Below are positions 31,201 through 44,362 of a stretch of 64,000 bases of DNA, piece by piece. A program made the position numbers and the translations under genes. The stretch lies in NCBI GenBank assembly GCA_034670405.1, contig JAXDDX010000005.1, forward strand, positions 3,216,001 through 3,280,000, in the 5' to 3' direction. The number at the start of each line of letters is the position of its first letter. The first letter of the stretch is position 1. Source of the stretch: Hoplostethus atlanticus. Its lineage: Eukaryota; Chordata; Actinopteri; Trachichthyiformes; Trachichthyidae. The notes beneath the pieces were generated by a model that did no database searches, had not been told where the DNA came from, and saw only the letters and a program-made list of their open reading frames with translations.

Positions 31201-32401
31201 GCTAATCAAAGTAATCAAAGTAACCAGATTAGTGAAATGAGCCCAATAAAATCAAACTATTCTATTTCCTCTAGAACTAAAGTAATCCTATGATACATTT
31301 ACAAATATCACAATAATACTTTAAGTCCCCATAGGAATATTATAGGAATATTACCATAGGTGATGAAAAAAAATACCTTAAAGTACCATTAAGTGACTGG
31401 AAACTCATTATTGAGCAAACACATTTGAAAGTTTGAAAGACAAGCAAAACATTAATCCAATTTATTTGATTCATATCAAAAAATATATTGCATTATAGTC
31501 ATAAAGGAAGGACACAATTTGTGCTCACAGGTGATAACAAATACATTAAGAATCAACTCTATAATGGTAAAAGCCAAGCCAATGGGACTCAAGCCAGCAG
31601 TGAATTTCAGCAATGGAGACTTGCCCCACCTGGTGGAGAGTGCAAACATTAGTAGTATCTGTTGAGTAAATTGAGTTTATTTTGTAAACCTCAGTTAACA
31701 ACATAACACCATATTTTTCGGTGCAGCAACTTCATCTTGTGGCTTTATGCATTTGGTTTCTGCAGGATTTGCTCTGCGTCTACCTCTCTGTGCCTGTATT
31801 TCCACTCTTTATCTCAAAGCTACTGATGTACTGTGGATGATATAGACCAGCGGTCCTCAAATCCGGCCCTCAGGGTTCAGAGTGCATTCACCTGGCGTCC
31901 CAGGTCTAAATCAAGTAGACCGCTAGAATGAAAACTACCTGGCAGAATAGAAAAAAACCCCAGCAGTAGTCTGGACCCGGAGCACCAGACGTAGATGCTG
32001 CAGAGCCTCACAGGGTCCATCAATTGAACACGTCACCTTTACTGTACACCAAACGCTCCTATAAAATGCACCTGGCGTAGAAAGACTACTGCATTTCCCG
32101 AGTCCCTGCATTAACTCGTCAGCCCTCTCCTCCCCCCCCCCCCCCCCCGCCCGGTCCCAGGCCTAACGCTAAGTGACTGATCCCATCGTTATATGGGTAT
32201 GCGGGAGTACGCCGCATTCCACAGACGCAGCCTGTGTGAAATAAGGGAAACGTGATAGTAATTGAAATTCAAATATTTTGCTCATATTTCCCGTACTGCC
32301 ATTTCGTGTCTTTTAATTAAAAGCAGACATGGTGATGTCATGCATGGAAGGGAAGGGAAGGGGAGTGGATGAGGGGGGGGAGCAGTCCTGCCTCTCAGGC
32401 C

Positions 32402-32459
32402 TGTGTGTGTGTGTGTGTGTATGTGTGTGTGTGTGTGTAGGTGTGTGTGTGTGTGTGTC
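32402..32459. repeat. interrupted (GT)n microsatellite
   Basis: Three GT blocks broken by single ATG and AGG interruptions. Confidence 0.95.
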
Positions 32460-33071
32460 ACATTGCACAATTGCCAACATATCAGATAACTGAATACAGA
32501 AAAAAGAAGACGTGTGGTACTTATGCAGATGTAGGGTAACCTAAGCCACTGAGAAAATACCTGGAGAGGAGGGTAAGAGGACAGGGACGTTATTATTAGA
32601 CTGTCAAAACTCTCAAGGGAACAGTCTGTACTGTTAGCACAATATACCTATTATGCTGCGCGCGGAATCATCTGATGAGGATGTAGTTCCCTATATTTGA
32701 AACATTTCCTAGTCAAGTTCAAGTTATGTCAAGTCGCATCAGGGCCCGCGCGCTCCTGACTGACGCCCCACACCGCGCGCAGAATTGCTCTCTTCTGAAG
32801 CAACACTAACTGGTAATGAGCATCCGCGTCCATCAGCCCGCTGGTCTGATACATGACTAATAAACATGCGGCGCGGCTATTTAAAGGCGCGCGAACGGAG
32901 GCGTTTGGAGAGAAGAGGGTCTTTTTCTTGTCCCGGTGTCAGGTCCGTGTCAGCGGCGTCGCCTGCTGACGGGGCGCGCTCATTAGCGGGTCCAGAGCGA
33001 CGCTGTCAAACGCACGTGCACGCACGTACTCGCACACAAAACGGATGTGGACGCAGACTCACACACAACCG

Positions 33072-33108
33072 CACACACACACGCACACACACACACACAC
33101 ACACACAC
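33072..33108. repeat. (CA)n microsatellite
   Basis: CA tract with one CG interruption, at the right end of a CpG-rich patch. Confidence 0.93.
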
Positions 33109-34300
33109 GTCTGTCACTTTACTGCCACCGTGCGGATAAGGGGTGACACCTCCGCTCCTCTAAGCTTGCAGTGTGTTTGCTATGGGATGGTGATGGCACG
33201 TCCACACTCAGCCTGAGTGGTGCTTGCAACCCCATACTGAGACTGACCAATGAGATACAAGGAGTTTAGCTTGTATGCAATATGGAAGATCGTGCTGGAA
33301 TTATGGGAAACGGGAGATTTTGACATAAGAAGAAAATCATTTTTCTTGGTAATATTTTTCTTGCATCACACAAACGTCAGAAAATGACATTCAGTTTATT
33401 ATCACGTCATTAACTCTACAATTTCCCCATAAAGTGCTCAACCCCCTACATTTTTTGCACATTATTTATTAATTATTATAACTATCTATCATAATGTGCT
33501 TATGATGCGCTTATGGTGCCTTATAAGGAGCTTATGAGCACTATTTCAAGTCTAGTCTCTAAAAGTCTAGTAAATTGGACTGTGAAAATGAACTATGACT
33601 ACATTTTAGCGGAGGCAAGAGTCGTCAAAATGCTCCCTGAGCTAAAAAGGTCAAGGAGAAATTGTTCTTGAATATATTCAGCACCTTTAACATTTTAATT
33701 GTAAATTGTAGTCTTGAGGGTGTCATTTATCAGTATGGTGTGTTTGTATTATTATTATTTATTTATTTATTTTTAACACAAAACACATTTATATGTAAAT
33801 TATATCTAAATAACATGTCCAAATTAATTGTGTTCCTTTGTGATAGATGTTTGGGGTTGTGGGGGGTCCTTAATTTAAAAAAAGACACCAAAAACATTAA
33901 CCTTATTATTTTTTTCTTAGAAAATGACTAAACGTCAAGTTTGATTGGGTCATTTCATTAAGTCTATGGACATAACAAAGAGGGCAAGTTGTTTAATTTT
34001 TTTTTTCCAGCACGCTTTCCATGAGATATGAATATCTGAGCTCGGAGCCGCTTCTTTAACCGGGCCTGTATCTGCTGCCCTCGTGTTCGTCACCTGTCAA
34101 CACTTTCAAACCAACTCACTTTCCATTCTTCTTTTAACAGGAAAGCCTATAGTACCGGAAGCTTTCCTGTTTACAGGATCCTGGAGTAAACGATTTCTTT
34201 TTGCATTTCACACTTTGTCTGAACCCAGTGGAATCAGCACCTCCGGCACGGAGCATGAACTGCACATCAACGCACAATAGCTCAGCATGGTATACCTAGC

Positions 34301-34319
34301 ATTGACAAGCTGCGATGTA

Positions 34320-34354
<35 letters not shown>

Positions 34355-35670
34355 GAGGATATTACCTCGACCGGTTCGTCATTAACACTGTCGTTGTGAT
34401 TATGACATCTATCCCATAGTAACTCCAGGGAAAGCGGTCTAATCAGGCTACTACTGTAATGAAATAAACTCGCCCTGGGCTCTTATTGACGCGCTAATAT
34501 GGCCAATACAATATGACCGTTATGACCCGCCTCTCTGGCCTCCCTCATACATCCACACACACGTTGGCCTTTCAATAATTGCCTGAGTTGAATTAGGCTG
34601 TAATATATGGATCAGCCTCGTAATGATGAAGCAAGCATGAAAGGTTGTTAGACTGGAGATGAAGGGAATTACACACACACACACACACACACTGCCATTA
34701 CAGTAATTGAGCAAATGCAAAGTAAAAACTGTGAATGCCTCACCTGTATTTAGCTTCAGACAATTATTTTTTTTGTGGCGACACATTGTTTCAATGAGGG
34801 ATCTCTCTGCACGAGGCTGCAGACAAACTCATAATCCTTTTAGCGGCTTATTAAACACAGACGTACTGGAAGTGTGCAATTAAATAAGACTGCAAGACGG
34901 ATGTTGCGGGAGGAGCTGTCACGGCGCAAACATACGCTCGTATACGTAACAGCAGTGACATGGATGTGCTTGTGCAGACCCGCCGCAGCCAAAGTTGTGT
35001 ACGCCGAGTAACCGAGGCTCTTATGTCACATGCAAACTCGCTGGCTACCATCGTGGAAGACAATCGTCCTTATTCTGTGTTTCTCCAACAGGATATGGAG
35101 ACAGGGGGGGGTGGAGGCTTGTCTCGTGTGGAGTTCAACAGCTGCTCTGTAGCGTGACGCTGCAGCGATGTAGTGGCAAAGAAAAAAGGTGGGTAAACCG
35201 CGAGACATCCGGTAACAGGCACCGATATAGCCGGAAAACGATTCTATTTTCAGAAAAGCATCGACATCTGCTTTTATTCTCCTTAAAATGACCCGTTGTA
35301 ACACCGGTGTGCTACTGCACGCTACGATATGTGCAATGAATGAAAAAGGTGAGCAAATTCTATCCTGTAAATAAAAAGTAAAGGGTTAAAGGATGAAGGG
35401 TGAAGTTCAGGTGGGTTTACCCTCCGCTACGCCCCTGCCTGGCTGTCACTCAACCACCTGAAGAGTGGAAGTTAACACTCAGGACACTCAGTATACACCC
35501 CGGTGCGCTTACTGGCATAGACTAGAGCAGACAGCATAAAGTACACACATACTACACACCGCTATGATAACCCTCAGTCGGGATGATACTTCCACGAGGC
35601 GCGCCCCCCCTCGCTCTCGTTCAACACAATAGGCTCTCACAACTGTAGAAGAGCCCCTCTGTGAGAGAAT

Positions 35671-35717
<47 letters not shown>

Positions 35718-38700
35718 GGAACTAGCAAAAAAAAAGAGAGAGAGAGAGTCAAACTGAACTAGTTTCTCCTGCACATGAGATCACCGGTGCTTAATCCCCG
35801 AAGGGACTTAATCTGTAACGTGATTAAGCGCGGAGCAATTTAGAAATATACTCTGTTAGCATTCAGAAATAACAATACGCTCTTCATCGTCATGAGAGGG
35901 GACGGCTGTACTGCAATCATGACGTTTTTTCTGTTTCTGTTTTCTGTGTGAGTGGACCTCTGAGAGGCCACGGCCCTGGGAGTAGGGGTCAAATGTCAAA
36001 CTGCAATCGCTGTCACAACGCATGGCTATCGCTGATGCATGATTAGTTAGATATGTACATTTAGATAATGTGTTTGGCTCCTAATCTATTAGGACCCCCC
36101 CCCACCCAGGACCCTAATGCACTCCAATGTATTTATGGTCAATAATTAAAAGGGAAAAGCATGCATTAGAACCGGTCTCTACTTAACAGATCTTAACTAA
36201 TGAGATTAGGATAATGAATAGGCCACTTTACTAGCTTGGCCCCCGGTACGGTGGCCCTTTCGCTGACAGCTGCTGAATATGACAAGGTTAGCATTATAAG
36301 CCTTTTCTTGCAGACGAGGGGGGGGGGGGTTAAGGCGTGGATTAATTCCTCAGGAACAGTGAAAGGAGGCCAGCCTATTTGTATAAACGCATTCATCTAG
36401 GAGGAAAAAATACCTCAACTCGTTTCTCTCCCGGGACATCATAATTCGACGGGGGGGAAAAAATGAGTGGCATTTTGTTTTTGTCTGAAACGACAATCTG
36501 TAATATCGGCTCATATGTGAAGGCCAAGCGGAGAATGGCAGGGAAAAACAGAAATTCTTCAAAATAAAATGCGGTAAAATTTCGGGGCCTGCTGTGCGCG
36601 TACGCCGATCAGCTGCGAATGATTCAATACCCCCAAAGGTTAATTTTCAATTTGCACAGCGAAAGGTTACCATTACGCTCTGACCTGCAAATTGTGTCTC
36701 CCCTTTAATACCCTATCATTTCATTTCGGGGGTCCCTTTGTAGTTCAGACTGGAGCTGGCTATATTTGGTGGCGGCCATCTGTTTATTATTTAGCTGGCG
36801 CTCGGATATGCAGCCTGTCCGCATTAGGGAGCGAGCGGGGGGCGGGGGGGGGGGCAGCGGGAGAACGGCACTACCTGGCCCTGGTAGGGTCTTTACCAGT
36901 CTCCCCGGACCCATTAAAATCCTGTTAACTTTGATAATCCCTGGCAAGAACTTGGCCTCTGTGGACCACTGAGTGAGAGGGAGGAGGGGGGAGGTGGAGG
37001 AGGAGGAGAGGGCTACTTTTAAGTGCCACTGTTTAATAAGAGGTCATAACATGTTATAAAAGCTGCGTGTGGCGCGGCGGCGGAGGGTTACGCAAGGATA
37101 CCTGAAGTGAGCAGACAGAGGGGAAACCCGTCAGGCCTTGGATTACTTGGACTAGCTGGATTAGGGGTGGGGGGGTGGATTCTTTTTACTCCATCCGAGT
37201 AGGGATGAAGCATCTTGCTCAAGGGCACTTTGGCAGGTGTGGCAAAATCTTAATATCACGGCGTTTGATTTTATTTCCGGGTTTCCTCCCAGAGAAATGA
37301 AATTCGCTGCTGATTTCTCACCACCGTATTTCAACAAAAAGAAATATTTCATATTTCATCGCGGCGTCTTCTGCGGCGGCGTCGGCGTCGGTTTCCAACC
37401 CCGGGTATAGAGTTGAGACTGATGCTTGGTAAAGCAGGGCAGCCAGTGGATGCTGCCTGCACACCGACGGCTGGCCCCAAACAGGTGCTGCGAGGGCTCC
37501 GGCATTAACACCAACACCTGGCCTGAAGCCCCGGAGACCACATGCTGCACAGCACTATCAGTCAGCTATGTGGATCACAGATAGACGGAGCTAAAACTAG
37601 CCACTAGCCACTTCACAGAGAGCAAGAGGCCTGTAAAAGAATACCTCTTTTTTTTTTTTTTTTGTTGTTCTGTTAACATCTCACGATAACAGTTTTATCG
37701 CCTGCGATTTCAAAGTCTCCAGAAGGGGATGTTTCAAAGCATCATGAAAATTGAAATTCCTCTCCCCCCCACCCCCCCCCCCCTCCCGCCTCAATGGGAA
37801 GCAGAGGTTGAAACGAGCCAGAAACCACCAGCATGTGGAGAGAAATTCCTGCTCCCTTCTGGTGGCCATTATCAGGAAGGGGGGTATAATGAGGGCTGTG
37901 GTGGCACTGCCCTCTATCTAGAGAGAGTCAAAACTATCAGCTGCCTTTCATGATCATCTACTGTATGGCAGCGTCGCCGATAACGCGAGGAGCAAAACGG
38001 GGATGCTCTTTTTTTTTAAGCCCATTTAACATTTAACGTTCCTCGAGAAAATGGCATCTAAAAGCGAAAGGAAAAAAAAATGTCTAAAACACGTGTTTGC
38101 TTCTTTTTATGCCCCGGAAAAAAAAACTGATTGTATCACAACATCGCCCGCGGTTTCAGGTAGCGCCGATGACTCCTCCGCGGGAAGAGAAGACAAGGAA
38201 GGACGAGGGAGAAAACGGGGGGTATTTGACGTATAAATGCGCGTCAGTTTTAAATGAAATCTATGGGTTATTTATCCCGAGGAAAGGCTCCGGGGTCAAG
38301 ACAGTAATGGCTCATGCCATTGACGGACAATTCGCTCGTTTCAAATGCATTGACAAAGGGACATGATTAGTTGGGCCTGACTAAGCAGTTGTCTCAGGGC
38401 TTTATCAGCAGGATTGGAGGGGCGCACCTTGCTCATTTTCATCCGCGGCGACGCAGCATCAGCCCATCCTTTATTTTCTACCGATGCGGCTTTCGACTTC
38501 AGGGTTACGCAGAGCGGACTCGGAGGCATCAGCATCCCTCCGAGACGCACAATGCATGAACGGCTTGATTTCTCTTTTCTCTCTCGCCCCCCTCTGCTTG
38601 CTTCTTCTTCCCCCTCCTCTGCTCATGGCGTTAGGGCCTTGTTCACAGCAGCAGTCCCTTTACGATCCTTCACTACATTTGAGGTTAGCCTCCGCCCCGA

Positions 38701-39820
38701 TTTCTCTTAAGGACGTAGGATAAAAAACAACAGGTTAACAGGAGGAACAGGAAGAAGGTGTGAAAGAGAAGACGTCAGGGTAGGGAGGAATGGGAAGAGA
38801 CAGGGAACGAGGGCGAGGATGGAGGGATGGAGCCGGCGGGCGGAGAGGTTTCCTAGCTGTCAACCGCAGCCCTGATTCCTCTCCGCTCCCCTCTCGCCCC
38901 AGAAAATTAAATATTGATCAATCTCGCAGGGCCGCTAACAACGGGGGAGATAAAAACGAGTATTAAAGGAAATAAATAAATAAACACTTATACCACCTGT
39001 CCAAGCCGAGAAGGGGGGGCGGAGGTAGGAGGGGCTGGGATTCCCAAGCTTGGGAAAAGCGGCAGCATCCATCAGCCACACCCTGAACGCGGAAAAGGTA
39101 CGACTGGGGGAAAGTCTGAGGCAGGCCGGCAGACACGAGGTTTCTTTTTATCGCATTTCTTTGGGTTAACAACCCCTCGTCTCCCGATCCAATTTTATCG
39201 GTGAAGCTTCTGAGCCTGCGCAGCCTTTTCAATAATTGACTCGCCGTACATTTCTACAGCTCTCCCGATGAGGGACGTGCATCTTCTGCAACCACCAGAG
39301 CTGCCCCCTGCCCCCCCACCACAACCCCAAGGAACCTGGGCGTAAACAAACAACAGGCTTGGAACTGAGCGTCATCACTGCCCAGGGACGCCGTGCTATA
39401 TCAAAATGCATCACCAATACACGATATCAGGCTGTCAGATAGGGATGAGAATATCTGTTCTTCTGTTTGTGTTTGAGATCAAGAGGAAAACACAGAGAAA
39501 AGTTGCTCAAAAGTCACAAAAGACAGAAAATCGAATTCCTATCATGCAAGAAAATAATGGTATTATTGCTAAACGCTGGTGGTTGCGGTGCTTCCAGTGT
39601 ACAGAGGAGAGCACATGACTTACAGTAAGGAATGAAGAGACGGGTAAACCCTGAGCTCCAGTCAGTGATTGTCACGAGGCAACACAACCGCCAAATATGA
39701 GTAAGACTTTCAGACATGTGTTTTCACCTTTTTCACATGAAATCATCAGTTTGAGATATGAGGTCTACTATGAGAGTATGTTACACATGTGTGTGTCAGG
39801 TGGGTAGATTCTGAATCAAA
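34301..39820. other. noncoding region rich in complex, enhancer-like sequence
   Basis: Microsatellites at 34323-34352 (CA) and 35673-35704 (GT). A minus-oriented 17-mer cttgctcaagggcactt at about 37212 is the reverse complement of the SINE body motif seen at 17921 and 20004, marking another old SINE. Much of 35.8-39.2 kb has varied, non-repetitive sequence with TAAT and A/T-rich motifs. No exon recognised. Confidence 0.5.
36570..36965. promoter_or_regulatory. candidate conserved noncoding element
   Basis: About 400 bp of high-complexity sequence. It has a CArG/MEF2-like ctatatttgg, a ttattatttagc motif, gttaattttcaatttgcac, and a final aaaatcctgttaactttgat. A G-run at about 36840-36855 splits it. 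The texture matches known vertebrate developmental enhancers, but this is judgement from composition, not alignment. Confidence 0.25.
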
Positions 39821-39829
39821 AGGTGGGTT
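39821..39829 (+). repeat. target-site duplication, left copy
   Basis: AGGTGGGTT, identical to 40526-40534 on the far side of the LINE. Confidence 0.8.
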
Positions 39830-40525
39830 CACTGGGTTTCAAAGTCTCCCGGAGGATCCTTCAGTCCTTCTACTCTGGAGCTGTGGAGAGCATCCTGACA
39901 GGAAGCATCACTGCCTGGTTTGGCAACAGCTCCGCTCAGGACAGGAAGGCTCTGCAGAGAGTAGTGCGTTCGGCTGAACGCACTATTGGAATTACACTCC
40001 CCACCCTGCAGGACTTGTACACCAGGAGGTGCAGAACCAGAGCCTGCAGGATCATGAAGGATCCTCACCACCCCAACAACGGACTGTTTCAGCTGCTGCG
40101 GTCAGGCAAGCGCCTCCGTAGTCACGCTGCCAAAACAGAGACTGAGACGGAGTTTCTTTCCTCAGGCCATCAGGACTGTGAACTCCGACCTCACCAGGGC
40201 CCCCACCAAGACACACACACTGCCCCTCTTATGCACACACACACACACACACACACACTTAGGTATAGACTACACATAATTTATAATTTATATTTATATT
40301 ATACATACAATTTTCCCTTTTTTTTTACTATATTTTTTTTATAAAGTGCTCTTATTGTAAATATTGTGTTGTTTTTTTATATAGAGCTCTTAAAAACTGT
40401 TTATTGTAAATAGTGTGAACCTGTTATTTTGCACATTTCTGCTGAGCATTGCCACTTTGCATTTCACTACACACCTCGTGTGTGTATGTGACAATTAAAC
40501 TCTTGAATCTTGAATCTTGAATCTT
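39830..40525 (+). mobile_element. 5'-truncated L2-type LINE insertion with target-site duplication
   Basis: The 9-bp AGGTGGGTT lies on both sides (39821-39829 and 40526-40534), so the insertion limits are exact. Inside, about 39840-40150 encodes the end of a LINE reverse transcriptase (LQSFYSGAVESILTGSITAW, RKALQRVVRSAERTIGITLP, LYTRRCRTRACRIMKDPHHP). The frame is lost at about 40150, where the family's conserved QAIRTVNSD tail continues in another frame, so the copy is dead. A CA tract (40228-40258) and AT-rich 3'UTR follow. The element ends in gacaattaaactcttgaatc with three to four ttgaatc repeats, the usual L2-clade type of 3' end. Confidence 0.88.
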
Positions 40526-40534
40526 AGGTGGGTT
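40526..40534 (+). repeat. target-site duplication, right copy
   Basis: AGGTGGGTT immediately after the (ttgaatc)n tail of the LINE. Confidence 0.8.
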
Positions 40535-40587
40535 TCTACCCTACACTTTTTCCAGTGAAGCCCTATCCGGACAGGACTAGTTTCACC

Positions 40588-40630
40588 GTCCAAGTCCCGT
40601 CCAAGTCCCGTCCAAGTCCCGTCCAAGTCT
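40588..40630 (+). repeat. 11-bp minisatellite, four units
   Basis: The unit gtccaagtccc is repeated nearly four times. It sits in sequence (ccagtgaagccctatccgg...cccgaagtgacatcggcc, 40.55-40.79 kb) that itself looks like a DNA-transposon derivative. Confidence 0.85.
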
Positions 40631-41992
40631 GCCATGTCAGTAATCTTTACGGCTCGTGCGTACCCGCGCCAGTAAAAACGAGTCTCACTTGACCAGACCT
40701 TTTTACCTCCTGTAAAACGGGCCAGTGAAAACAACCTCAGGTAAAAGTAGTCCCATCCCGAAGTGACATCGGCCTTAGTCCCACTATAGCCACAGTTTCG
40801 GGGGGGATTTTGTCACTGTCATCAACTGAGGTGTCGAGATCAGACCCACAGTCTCAACTCCGCTGCAGATGCGACTTCTCCTCACTCTTGCAGCCGTGAG
40901 GTGCTGAAGTTCGGCGTGTGATGTGACAAAGGCGTACATGCAGTCATTTTGGAGGCTGATCACAGAGGTCTGTCATCCAGCGGCCATTGACATTACAGAT
41001 GACCTGCGTTGACAGTTACTTTATTGACATTGCCCTGAAAACGAATCCCGTCTGAATAGGCTTTTAGCCACATACTCCACTACAGTGAATAGAGGACACT
41101 AGCTTCATCACAGCCTACAAAAAACACCAATCAGGACAGCGGTGCTCCCAGTTAGGATCTTGTGGCCATGACTGATCTGAATGATTTCACTTCACTGAAT
41201 AATGAACTGTTTGCATTACCCCTCCCCCCTACTCCCACCCCCCCCCCCCCCCCCCGAAACAGCTATATCGGATATAGGTCCTTAAACAAATTATGACAGG
41301 GGATCTTCCTCGCCGGTCGACCTTTGCTGACCCCTCGTATCGCTGATATTTATTACTGCCCCTTCCCCCGGCTTTCTCCCGTTAACACCGTGCTTACATT
41401 ACGAGAGGGTGGGGAGGGTGGGGGGGGGGGGGGTTGTTTTGGGGGGAGGGGGCAGGGCCGGGGCAGTCAATCCCCTGAGCGGGAGCAGTCGGGCGGGCGG
41501 GCTAGTCATAAACGCCAGCGCTATAGGATTTCCACATAAAGAAAAGCTGCAGCGCAACAGCGTCTCTCTTCCAAACCTACCCTACCCACCTTTCCTTTTC
41601 CTTTCGCTCCGGTCCCACCCTCCTCCTCCTCCTCCTCCTCCTCCTCTTCCTCCCTCCCCCTCCCCAACGCTCGCTGTTCTGCCCATGATCCGGAGAGATG
41701 TTATCGCTCCACTTAAGAAGGGAACAAACAAGATTATACTGTAAGTTATCCTCGATTACGGCTACAAATCTGGGTGGGTGGGGGTGGAGATGATAAAGTA
41801 AACTCAGTTGCTTTCTTTCCCTCTCCAGTCCATCTCCTTTTATCCGCCGCACAAACAGATTTATGGGATAAAGAAGAAGAGGCTTTTGTAGACAGTATAT
41901 CTTTCAAAAACAGTCGGGCCTTCTGGGAGGAGGAGAGGAAAAATGTGACAATGACATATATCCTCAACGGCTCGTGTCTTTTTCTGTGTCTT

Positions 41993-41994
<2 letters not shown>

Positions 41995-42045
<51 letters not shown>
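41995..42045. repeat. (GT)n microsatellite
   Basis: About 25 uninterrupted GT units. Confidence 0.96.
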
Positions 42046-42048
<3 letters not shown>

Positions 42049-42621
42049 ACATAAGCCTTCACTGCAGAGTCAACACTGTGTTAAATACACGCAATCTGAC
42101 TGACAGGAGGGGAAAAAACCCACACAAAACATATCAAGATGTCAAGCTCTCAAACTGGAAACCGAAAAGGTGTTGCTCACGCTCACGCGACGCACGCTCC
42201 GGCTCTCTCTTGACTGTCACCGAAGAAAACGACAGAGCAGAAAAAGAAAAAAAAAAACAACCCCGCGCGACACCTAGCAGTCTATTCATGTCATACAGTA
42301 GAGCGAGGGGGCTTTTTTCCCCGTCTCCTCTCTCGCTACAACCATCAATTTAGCTCCGTGGTGGCCAGTCAGCCCCTCTTCCAATCCCAGCTGTGTTTGA
42401 CACTATTTATCTGCTCTAGTGAAGCAGATCATTTTTGATTATTAACCTCCCACCCGAAAAAAAAAAAAAAAAAAAAGGAGAAGAAGAAGAAGAAAAGCTC
42501 CCCCGAAAAGGTTAAGACGCAAAATGACAACCTCTTGCCGATTCCCGCCCGGGCAATCAAACACTTGACTGTTACAGCTGCAGAGCCACTCCATCAAATG
42601 TTCCTTTTCAAAGCGCCACTC

Positions 42622-42652
<31 letters not shown>

Positions 42653-43002
42653 CCTTTTTCTACCCCATCCCTCAATATGTTTTCACCCAGGCCTTTTCAT
42701 CCTTTTTTTTTTTCTCCCTTTTCTGTCCGACTGCTTCTCCTTCTCCGTTGCTTTCTTGCTATCTTTTCATCTGCCTCTCAATTTAATCTTCATGTCTTCC
42801 TCTGTCTCTCTCTCTCTCTCTCTCTCGCCCTCCCCTTGCCACCTTCTGTCTCCCTCTCTTACTTGGCATTCTCAGTCCATGTGTGCACCCTGCCCATTAA
42901 ATTACAGTCTTCTCTAATAAAAGGTTGAACTTTCTTTACCCACTCATGTGGATGAAGAATCTGCCAGTCTCCTGCTGTTCCAAATTCCTGCCTCAGAATA
43001 TT

Positions 43003-43109
43003 GAACACACACACACACACACGTGCACACACACACACACACACGTGCACCCACACCAATAACAGCAAGAACAGTGAAGAACCTGCATCGTTAACATTTA
43101 TCTTTCTCA

Positions 43110-43141
<32 letters not shown>
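43003..43141. repeat. cluster of three (CA)n tracts
   Basis: CA tracts at about 43003-43021, 43027-43043 and 43121-43141, the first two joined by cgtg. A fourth lies at 43426-43454. The 140-bp spacing and similar flanks (ctgctgttccaaa occurs at 42972 and 43172) suggest local duplication. Confidence 0.85.
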
Positions 43142-43142
<1 letters not shown>

Positions 43143-44347
43143 TGATGATGTATCTGCCAACCCACTTGCCCTGCTGTTCCAAACCTGTCTCCCTGACATC
43201 TTCATTCTATACACACCGGTGCCATTACGCCTGCCCATCCAATAAATTAAGCCCATTTACTCTTCTGAATTATGTTATGTTTATTGATGCTCGTATAATT
43301 TAATTTCACACAAATTCCATTAAAGATTATGCTCTCTGTCACAGAGCGGCGCTTCCAGGAGAGAGGAATCTAATCGGGTTATAATGGATCTGAGACATGC
43401 ATTACAGTTGGAGACCCACACACACAACACACACACACACACACACACACACACTATTGTCATCTTAATAATGCAGAGGCAAGCACGCAGATCAATGGTC
43501 GCCGTGACGATGCTGTCAAACTGCACTAAGTGACAGGAAGCTTTCAGAGCTTGCTATCAAAAGGAAGTCGTCTCTGGGGCGTCATACTGTATTCCAGGCC
43601 TGCGGGGGACAAAAAATGTCACCTCGGTGACACAGCCGTGTCAATAATGGCGTCCCAAAATGCCGCCATGCATTAAAGAGGCCCTTTTATGGGAATTCCT
43701 CTATTTCTAGACATATTTATGAGCAAAGATGAAAAAAAAGAAGGTTACTGGTTAAATTTAAAGGTGATGCATTCTCGAAAAAAATACATCCTAAACAATT
43801 TATAAAATTCTATTTTGAACTATTTTGCAACCGCCCCTACATATTACACAATAAAAGTACTGCTGTGTAGTGTTTACAGCGTATGCCGTCATGTTTCCAG
43901 TTTCAGAGTTTTCCCTCCATAGTTTGCTCGGAGGTAACGCCAAACCATGCTCTCTCACCTTATACTGAGTGATGCTCGCTCGCCCCGTGTTAAAGTCTCG
44001 CTAATTTGTTAAGCTAGGCTAATCTACATGCGACAAAAAAAAGCTTTTGCCCGCAAATATTTTAGGCCCAACTAGAATGAGAAACAGGTGTGGATGGGTT
44101 TATTCAGTTTGGTCGATGCTAAAGAAGCGTTTTGGCTAGCAAGCTACTATGCTATGGTACTGAAAGACAGCTAACATACCGGAGCATAGCAATACAGTAG
44201 AGTGGATCTATTCTTCTTCATTCCATTGGGTGAATGATGTGGTCACCCAGATTATTCCAGGACTGTAGGAACTGAACCTACAGCAACAGTTGATGCTGCC
44301 CACCTAGCTAGGCGCCATGGGACTGGACAGCATTTGGACAATCTTTC

Positions 44348-44362
44348 CTAGTGCAGCTTTAA
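44348..44362. mobile_element. terminal sequence of a TTTAAAGCTGC-type MITE
   Basis: Exact copy (ctagtgcagctttaa) of the right end of the element at 21703-22091. The preceding 100-150 bp probably belongs to the element, but I could not locate the left end, so this is a partial or diverged copy. Confidence 0.5.

Larger units (their letters stand above)
31201..34300. other. noncoding region, no gene seen
   Basis: AT-rich on the left and right, with a C-run at about 32.13 kb and interrupted GT/CA tracts at 32402-32459 and 33072-33108. Between 32.65 and 33.06 kb it is CpG-rich (gcgcgc patches and a ttaaaggcgcgcg), which might be a small CpG island. No exon follows it. Confidence 0.55.

Noticed and set aside
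32650-33060. CpG-rich patch that could be a promoter of a new gene
   Set aside because: No coding exon or donor site follows on either strand within several kilobases, so I list it only as a note in the region entry.
41405-41744. Gly-rich then Pro-rich open frame suggesting a secreted or nuclear protein
   Set aside because: The glycine and proline runs come from polyG and (TCC)n tracts; no start context, domain or exon boundary supports it.
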